Shown in pieces: positions 5,952-9,970 of a DNA stretch of 9,970 bases. The translations under genes were made by a program, and so were the position numbers. Position 1 is the first letter of the stretch; each line of letters opens with the position of its first letter. The DNA comes from an uncultured Bacilli bacterium (lineage in GTDB: Bacteria; Bacillota_I; Bacilli_A; RF39; UBA660). Below the pieces are notes generated by a model, which was not told the origin of the DNA, made no database searches, and was given only the letters and a program-made list of their open reading frames with translations. Where the stretch lies: the NCBI GenBank assembly GCA_947629425.1, contig CANRDR010000052.1, positions 1 to 9,970 of the forward strand, written 5' to 3'.

Positions 5952-6851
5952 ATGTACGATATTATAATTATAGGAGCAGGGCCAGCAGGCTTAACTAGTG
6001 CTTTATATGCTTTACGTGCTAATAAAAAAGTACTTATTTTAGAATCCAAAAGTTATGGTGGACAAATAATAAATGCAAAAGAAATTGAAAATTATCCTGG
6101 TATAAAAAAAATAAGTGGAATTGATTTTGCTACTAATTTATATAATCAAGTAATTGATTTAGGTGGAAAAATATTATATGAAACTGTAAATAATGTAAGT
6201 AAAGAAAAAATAGTTACTACTAATAAGAATAAATATGAAGCAAAATGTATTATAATTGCAACAGGTGTACAAAATAGAAAATTAAATATAAATAACGAAG
6301 AAAAATTTATTGGAAAAGGTTTATCTTATTGTGCAACTTGTGATGGAAATTTTTATAAAGGAAAAACAGTTGCAGTAGTAGGTGGTGGTAATACTGCTAT
6401 AGAAGATGCTATTTATTTATCAGATATTGCAAGTATTGTATATGTAATTCATAGAAGAGATGAATTTAGTGCTGAAAAAAAATTAATAAATGAATTAAAG
6501 AATAAAAAAAATGTAAAATTTATAATGAATTCTAATATTTTAAAATTAAATGGTAATGATTATTTAGAAAGTATTGATTTAAAAGATAATAAAAATACAA
6601 TAACTAATTTAAAATTAGATGGATTATTTATTGCAATAGGACATGTTCCTAATAATATCATGTTTAAAGATATAGTAGATTTAGATGAATATGGATATAT
6701 AATTGCAAAAAATGAAGTTTGTACTAAAGTAGATGGAATTTACGTTGCAGGAGATGCAAGAGTTAAAAATTTAAGACAACTCACTACTGCAGTATCAGAT
6801 GGTTCTATTGCTGCTGTAGAAGCAATAAAAAGAATCAATATGAATAATTAA
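5952..6851 (+). CDS. trxB: Thioredoxin reductase (NADPH, FAD-dependent)
   Basis: The 299-residue protein is a low-molecular-weight thioredoxin reductase that transfers electrons from NADPH via FAD and a Cys pair to thioredoxin in the cytoplasm. Visible motifs, in order: GAGPAG (8-13), the FAD-binding Rossmann loop; GGQI (36-39); ATG (103-105) at the domain junction; the redox-active CATC (127-130) followed by DGNFYKGK; GGGNTA (144-149), the NADPH-binding loop; HRRDEF (167-172), whose arginines contact the NADPH 2'-phosphate and indicate NADPH rather than NADH; and GDAR...RQLTTAVSDGSIAA (267-287), the second FAD-binding segment. It is slightly short for the family but complete. It is co-transcribed with bsh, with a nine-base gap and overlapping ribosome binding site. 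A long hairpin starts right after the stop. No thioredoxin gene is in the window. Confidence 0.95.
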   Translation: MYDIIIIGAGPAGLTSALYALRANKKVLILESKSYGGQIINAKEIENYPGIKKISGIDFATNLYNQVIDLGGKILYETVNNVSKEKIVTTNKNKYEAKCIIIATGVQNRKLNINNEEKFIGKGLSYCATCDGNFYKGKTVAVVGGGNTAIEDAIYLSDIASIVYVIHRRDEFSAEKKLINELKNKKNVKFIMNSNILKLNGNDYLESIDLKDNKNTITNLKLDGLFIAIGHVPNNIMFKDIVDLDEYGYIIAKNEVCTKVDGIYVAGDARVKNLRQLTTAVSDGSIAAVEAIKRINMNN

Positions 6852-6899
6852 AAAATAGTAAATATTTACAGTCTAAAATATGTAAATATTTATTATTTT
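6852..6899 (+). terminator. Long hairpin after trxB (probable terminator or transcript end)
   Basis: Bases 6852-6870 pair with 6881-6899 over 19 positions with one G-U pair, around the loop GTCTAAAATA. The T-rich right arm may serve in place of a separate T run, since none follows. Each arm contains the near-palindrome GTAAATATTTAC or GTAAATATTTAT, so the arms are also imperfect direct repeats of each other. Confidence 0.5.
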
Positions 6900-7004
6900 A
6901 CGATATGATTACTATTTATTAAAATGGCGTATCTTAGGCAAAAAATAATATCAAAAAGTTATAAAAAATATATAAAAAAAATTAAATTTCAAAAAAGCGA
7001 AAAA
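6900..7004 (+). other. Intergenic A-rich stretch without a recognised gene
   Basis: Between the hairpin after trxB and the nrdD control region, about 105 bases of A-rich sequence hold no convincing gene. A 40-codon frame (6924-7046) has no ribosome binding site and runs into the nrdD promoter. Confidence 0.6.
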
Positions 7005-7020
7005 TGTTGCAATTGCAACA
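7005..7020. promoter_or_regulatory. Perfect 16-bp palindrome upstream of the nrdD promoter (candidate operator)
   Basis: TGTTGCAATTGCAACA is a perfect inverted repeat (8+8), relatively G+C-rich for this DNA. It ends 18 bases before the start of the extended -10 element, so it covers the region just upstream of -35. It does not match the NrdR box consensus as I know it (close to ACACWATATWTWGTGT). A dimeric repressor or activator of nrdDG is inferred. Confidence 0.65.
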
Positions 7021-7038
7021 CATACTCTTATTTTCATT

Positions 7039-7047
7039 TGCTATAAT
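7039..7047 (+). promoter_or_regulatory. Extended -10 promoter of nrdDG
   Basis: TGCTATAAT is a full extended -10 element. No good -35 hexamer lies 17 bases upstream, which extended -10 promoters can tolerate. The start point would be near 7054, with GGAGGT at 7061-7066 and ATG at 7076. The short repeat ATACTC (7022-7027) / GAGTAT (7050-7055) brackets the -10 box. Confidence 0.65.
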
Positions 7048-7075
7048 GTGAGTATCATATGGAGGTAAAAAAGTT

Positions 7076-9283
7076 ATGAAAATAATAAAAAGAGATGGTA
7101 AATTTGTAGATTATGAACCAGAAAAAATACAAAATGCAATTGAGAAAGCTAATGCTGAAGTAGATGAAGAAGAAAGAGTATCTGACGTTCAAATTAAAAA
7201 CATAATTAAGTATATTGAAAACATGAAAAAGAAAAGAATGTTAGTTGAAGATATACAAGATATCATTGAAAAAAGAATTATGGCATTAGGTAAATATGAA
7301 CTTGCTAAAAAATATATTACTTATAGATATAAAAGAGAATTAGTTAGAAAAAGCAATACTACTGATAGAACAATAAAAGAATTAATTGATGGTGAATCAG
7401 AATATTGGAATACTGAAAATTCTAATAAAAATGCTAAGATAGTTACGGTTCAAAGAGATTATTTAGCAGGTATTACTAGTACTGATATAACAAGAAGATT
7501 TTTATTACCAGATGATATAGTTAGTGCACATGATAGTGGTATAATACATTTTCATGATGCTGATTATTTCGCACAAAATGCATTACATAACTGTGATTTA
7601 ATAAATTTAGATGATATGTTACAAAATGGTACAAACATAAATGGAGTAATGATTGAAAAACCACATAGATTCTTAACTGCTATGACTATAGCAACTCAAT
7701 TAATTACTGCAGTATCATCAAGCCAATATGGTGGATGTACTATTTCATTAACACATCTAGCACCTTTTGTAAGAGACAGCTATAATAAATATTTAGATAA
7801 ATATAAAAAGAGAAAATTTAAAAAAGAAGATTGTGAAAAATATGCTAAAGAAGATTTAAAAAAGGAAATAGTTGATGGTGTACAAACATTCCAATATCAA
7901 ATCAATTCTATGACTACAACAAATGGTCAAGCACCTTTCTTAAGTGTAAATATGTATTTAGGTGAAACTGAAGAATATAAAGAAGAACTTGCTATGATTA
8001 TTGAAGAAGTTTTAAAACAAAGAATTGAAGGTATGAAAAATGAAAAAGGTGTATTTATTACACCAGCATTTCCAAAACTTCTATATGTACTTGAAGAAGA
8101 TAATATTAAAAAAGGTAGCAAATATTATTATTTAACAGAACTTGCTGCAAAATGTACTGCAAAGAGAATGGTACCGGATTATATTTCAGAAAAAGTAATG
8201 AAAGAATTAAAAATAAATGAATATGGTGTTGGAGAATGTTATCCTTGTATGGGTTGTCGTAGTTTCTTAACACCAGATAGATCTATATCATTAGGAAATA
8301 TTGCAAAGGCAAAAAATTATGTTGAAGGTAAAGGAAAATATTATGGTAGATTTAATCAAGGTGTAGTAACACTTAATTTACCAGATGTAGCATTATCCAG
8401 CGAAAAAGATATGGATAGATTCTATGAAATATTAGATGAGAGATTAGAATTATGTCATAGGGCTTTAAAAATAAGACATGAAAGATTAAGTCATGCAACA
8501 AGTGATATTGCACCTATTTTATGGCAACATGGGGCACTAGCAAGATTAGAAAAAGGTGAATCAATTCATGAACTATTACATCATGGATATTCTACAATAT
8601 CTTTAGGATATGCAGGACTTTATGAATGTGTTAAATATATGACAGGACATTCACATACTGATGGTGGAAAAGGACATGATTTCGCAATAGATGTTATGGA
8701 AAGATTAAATGCAGCTTGTAAAAAATGGAAAGAGGAAGAAGATATTGATTATTCAGTATATGGAACACCTATCGAGTCAACTACTTATAAATTTGCTAAA
8801 AATTTAAGAGATAGATTTGGTATTATAAAAGGTATAACTGATAGAGATTATATAACTAATTCATATCATGTTCCTGTATTTGAAGAAATAGATGCATTTG
8901 AAAAATTAAAATTAGAAAGTGAATTCCAAAAATTATCACCAGGCGGTGCTATATCTTATATAGAAACTCCTAATATGCAAAACAATATAGATGCTGTATT
9001 AGAAATAATTAAATTTATATATGATAATATAATGTATGCAGAATTAAATACAAAAAGTGATTATTGTCAAGCATGCGGATACGATGGAGAAATACTTCTA
9101 GATGATAATTTAGAATGGTATTGTCCAAATTGTGGAAATAGAAATCATGATACATTAAATGTCGCTAGAAGAACTTGTGGATATATTGGAACAAACTTCT
9201 GGAATAAGGGTAGAACTCAAGAAATAAAAGAAAGAGTATTACACGTAGATAATAAAGAAGATAAAAAAACTAGTAAAAAATAA
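7076..9283 (+). CDS. nrdD: Anaerobic (class III) ribonucleoside-triphosphate reductase
   Basis: The 735-residue protein makes dNTPs from NTPs without oxygen through a glycyl radical. Residues 1 to about 95 form an ATP-cone, the allosteric activity site (IIKRDGKFVDYEPEKIQNAI at 3-22). The catalytic barrel follows. Cys173 in LHNCDLIN (170-177) is one active-site Cys, and Cys394 in CMGCRSFL (391-398) is the expected thiyl-radical residue. Near the C-terminus, Cys664, Cys667, Cys683 and Cys686 form the zinc site (CQAC, then CPNC), and RRTCGYIG (698-705) carries the radical Gly702. About 20 charged residues end the chain. Length is close to the E. coli enzyme. GGAGGT nine bases before the ATG supports the start. 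nrdG follows with a 13-base gap, giving a standard nrdDG operon. The enzyme is destroyed by oxygen once activated, which fits an anaerobe. Confidence 0.97.
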   Translation: MKIIKRDGKFVDYEPEKIQNAIEKANAEVDEEERVSDVQIKNIIKYIENMKKKRMLVEDIQDIIEKRIMALGKYELAKKYITYRYKRELVRKSNTTDRTIKELIDGESEYWNTENSNKNAKIVTVQRDYLAGITSTDITRRFLLPDDIVSAHDSGIIHFHDADYFAQNALHNCDLINLDDMLQNGTNINGVMIEKPHRFLTAMTIATQLITAVSSSQYGGCTISLTHLAPFVRDSYNKYLDKYKKRKFKKEDCEKYAKEDLKKEIVDGVQTFQYQINSMTTTNGQAPFLSVNMYLGETEEYKEELAMIIEEVLKQRIEGMKNEKGVFITPAFPKLLYVLEEDNIKKGSKYYYLTELAAKCTAKRMVPDYISEKVMKELKINEYGVGECYPCMGCRSFLTPDRSISLGNIAKAKNYVEGKGKYYGRFNQGVVTLNLPDVALSSEKDMDRFYEILDERLELCHRALKIRHERLSHATSDIAPILWQHGALARLEKGESIHELLHHGYSTISLGYAGLYECVKYMTGHSHTDGGKGHDFAIDVMERLNAACKKWKEEEDIDYSVYGTPIESTTYKFAKNLRDRFGIIKGITDRDYITNSYHVPVFEEIDAFEKLKLESEFQKLSPGGAISYIETPNMQNNIDAVLEIIKFIYDNIMYAELNTKSDYCQACGYDGEILLDDNLEWYCPNCGNRNHDTLNVARRTCGYIGTNFWNKGRTQEIKERVLHVDNKEDKKTSKK

Positions 9284-9292
9284 AGAAGTGAT
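9284..9292 (+). promoter_or_regulatory. nrdG ribosome binding site deciding between GTG 9288 and ATG 9297
   Basis: AGAAGTGAT begins just after the nrdD stop and resembles an imperfect AGGAGGTGAT. The GTG inside it at 9288 is in frame, but using it would leave no ribosome binding site, so ATG 9297 is preferred. Confidence 0.6.
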
Positions 9293-9296
9293 TTAT

Positions 9297-9788
9297 ATGC
9301 GTTATAACTTAATTAGAAAAATGGATATTGCAGACGGGCCAGGATTAAGAGTTTCTATATTCTTACAAGGATGTGATTTTCATTGTAAAAATTGTTTCAA
9401 TCAAGAAACATGGACTTTTGATAAGGGTGAAGAATTTACTCAAGAAACAATAGATAGGGTAATAGAATTATGTGATAATCCACATATTAGAGGATTATCA
9501 ATATTAGGTGGAGAACCATTACATCCTAGAAATATAGAAGGAACTATTGAATTATCAAAACAATTTAAAGAGCATTATCCAAATAAGGATTTATGGATAT
9601 GGTCTGGATACTTATATGAAAATATAATTAATAAAGAAATACTTAATTATGTAGATGTATTAGTAGATGGACAATATAAAGATGAATTACATGATTTTAG
9701 ATTAAAATATTGTGGTTCATCTAATCAAAGAGTTATAGACGTAAAAAAATCTTTAAAAAATAATAAAGTTTGTTTATTAAAAGAATAA
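9297..9788 (+). CDS. nrdG: Anaerobic ribonucleotide reductase activating protein (radical SAM)
   Basis: The 163-residue radical-SAM enzyme cleaves S-adenosylmethionine to put the glycyl radical on Gly702 of NrdD. The [4Fe-4S] ligands are Cys26, Cys30 and Cys33 in the CxxxCxxC motif (CDFHCKNC, 26-33). ADGPGLRVSIFLQG just before it is typical of the NrdG/PflA group. GGEPL (71-75) contacts SAM. The later WIWSGY (about 99-104) and DVLVDGQY segments also fit. The length is normal for NrdG and shorter than pyruvate formate-lyase activases, which usually have extra cluster domains. ATG 9297 is chosen over the in-frame GTG at 9288, which lies in the ribosome binding site. The gene follows nrdD by 13 bases and ends at a terminator, so it closes the operon. 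Confidence 0.95.
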   Translation: MRYNLIRKMDIADGPGLRVSIFLQGCDFHCKNCFNQETWTFDKGEEFTQETIDRVIELCDNPHIRGLSILGGEPLHPRNIEGTIELSKQFKEHYPNKDLWIWSGYLYENIINKEILNYVDVLVDGQYKDELHDFRLKYCGSSNQRVIDVKKSLKNNKVCLLKE

Positions 9789-9789
9789 G

Positions 9790-9823
9790 AAGATAATCTG
9801 TTTAAATAGCAGATTCTTTTTTT
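9790..9823 (+). terminator. Intrinsic terminator of the nrdDG operon
   Basis: AATCTG (9795-9800) pairs with CAGATT (9810-9815) across a 9-base loop. After one mismatch the A-rich left flank pairs further with the T run at 9817-9823. It lies just after the nrdG stop. Confidence 0.8.
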
Positions 9824-9828
9824 GATAC

Positions 9829-9857
9829 TTGAAAGTAATAAATATTTGTAGTAATAT
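9829..9857 (+). promoter_or_regulatory. Possible promoter reading out of the right edge
   Basis: TTGAAA (9829-9834) and TAATAT (9852-9857) are 17 bases apart, directly after the nrdG terminator. No gene start is visible before the edge. A small hairpin GAGTA/TACTC (9865-9879) would lie at the start of the transcript. Chance matches are frequent in such A+T-rich sequence. Confidence 0.35.
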
Positions 9858-9939
9858 TTAAGTAGAGTAAAAAATACTCAATAAGAAAAATAAAAAATTA
9901 TATACGAAGGATTGAATTATATAACCAATCTCTCTCATA

Positions 9940-9953
9940 GAAACATTTGTTCG
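9940..9953. promoter_or_regulatory. Candidate SOS (LexA/DinR) box
   Basis: Read on the minus strand the site is CGAACAAATGTTTC, which fits every position of the Bacillus subtilis DinR/LexA consensus CGAACRNRYGTTYC. It lies 17 bases from the window edge, so the gene it would control is not visible on the right; on the left there is only the nrdG terminator region. Confidence 0.5.
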
Positions 9954-9956
9954 CAT

Positions 9957-9964
9957 GGGGGGGG
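9957..9964 (+). other. Run of eight G beside the window edge
   Basis: Eight consecutive G occur six bases before the end. No other G run of this length occurs in this very A+T-rich window. It may be a sequencing or assembly artefact at a contig end, or the edge of different DNA. Confidence 0.6.
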
Positions 9965-9970
9965 TTATAC

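Noticed and set aside
7005..7020. Palindrome as a NrdR or Rex box
   Set aside because: The TTGCAATTGCAA core does not fit either consensus; kept as an unassigned operator.
6924..7046. 40-codon plus-strand frame before nrdD, ending CCNCNTYSYFHLL
   Set aside because: No ribosome binding site; it runs through the palindrome and ends inside the -10 box of nrdD. Its Cys residues come from the palindrome.
7927..8121. Minus-strand frame of 64 codons inside nrdD
   Set aside because: Antisense shadow of a certain gene.
9858..9956. 32-codon minus-strand frame starting MRTNVSMREIGY near the right edge
   Set aside because: The run of C upstream is not a ribosome binding site, the frame is short and hydrophobic by composition, and its start lies in the SOS-like site.

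Overview
The window is very A+T-rich (I estimate about four-fifths A+T). It uses the standard code: TGG encodes Trp, no TGA is read through, and AGA/TTA/AAA-type codons dominate. The gene set is a bile-salt-hydrolase-like enzyme, thioredoxin reductase and an oxygen-sensitive class III ribonucleotide reductase with its activase. Together these suggest an anaerobic, gut-associated low-GC Gram-positive bacterium (Bacilli/Clostridia side, for example an uncultured RF39/Erysipelotrichia-like or Clostridia-like lineage). The lineage is inference; no rRNA or other marker gene is present.

Layout. At 1-810 is a Cro/C1-type regulator with a membrane segment, but the helix-turn-helix half is missing or replaced at the window edge. 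At 953-1450 is a membrane-anchored cyclophilin-like-fold protein and at 1503-2069 a DUF308/HdeD-like membrane protein that starts with TTG; a strong terminator closes this part. At 2114-2284 (minus strand) is a 56-residue ribbon-helix-helix regulator. It diverges from two small, related one-segment membrane proteins (2398-2628 and 2634-2873), and a perfect 16-bp palindrome lies in the divergent control region. At 3028-4896 is a 622-residue protein of unknown function with a well-delimited conserved-looking core. Metabolic genes follow: choloylglycine/bile salt hydrolase (4968-5942) tightly coupled to trxB (5952-6851), then nrdD (7076-9283) and nrdG (9297-9788) behind an extended -10 promoter with its own 16-bp palindrome. 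After the nrdG terminator the last ~150 bases hold a possible promoter, a perfect match to the Bacillus-type SOS (LexA/DinR) box and a run of eight G next to the window edge.

How the genes work together. NrdG loads the glycyl radical on NrdD for anaerobic dNTP synthesis. TrxB supplies reducing power to thioredoxin; no trxA is visible here. The hydrolase depends on a free N-terminal Cys, and its stop codon overlaps the trxB ribosome binding site. The 2.1-3.0 kb block looks like a small self-regulated accessory unit and, with the 622-residue protein, is the least explained part of the window. No gene-free stretch exceeds 300 bases; the longest (6852-7075) holds a long hairpin and the nrdD control region. 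I found no tRNA, rRNA, CRISPR array or insertion sequence.
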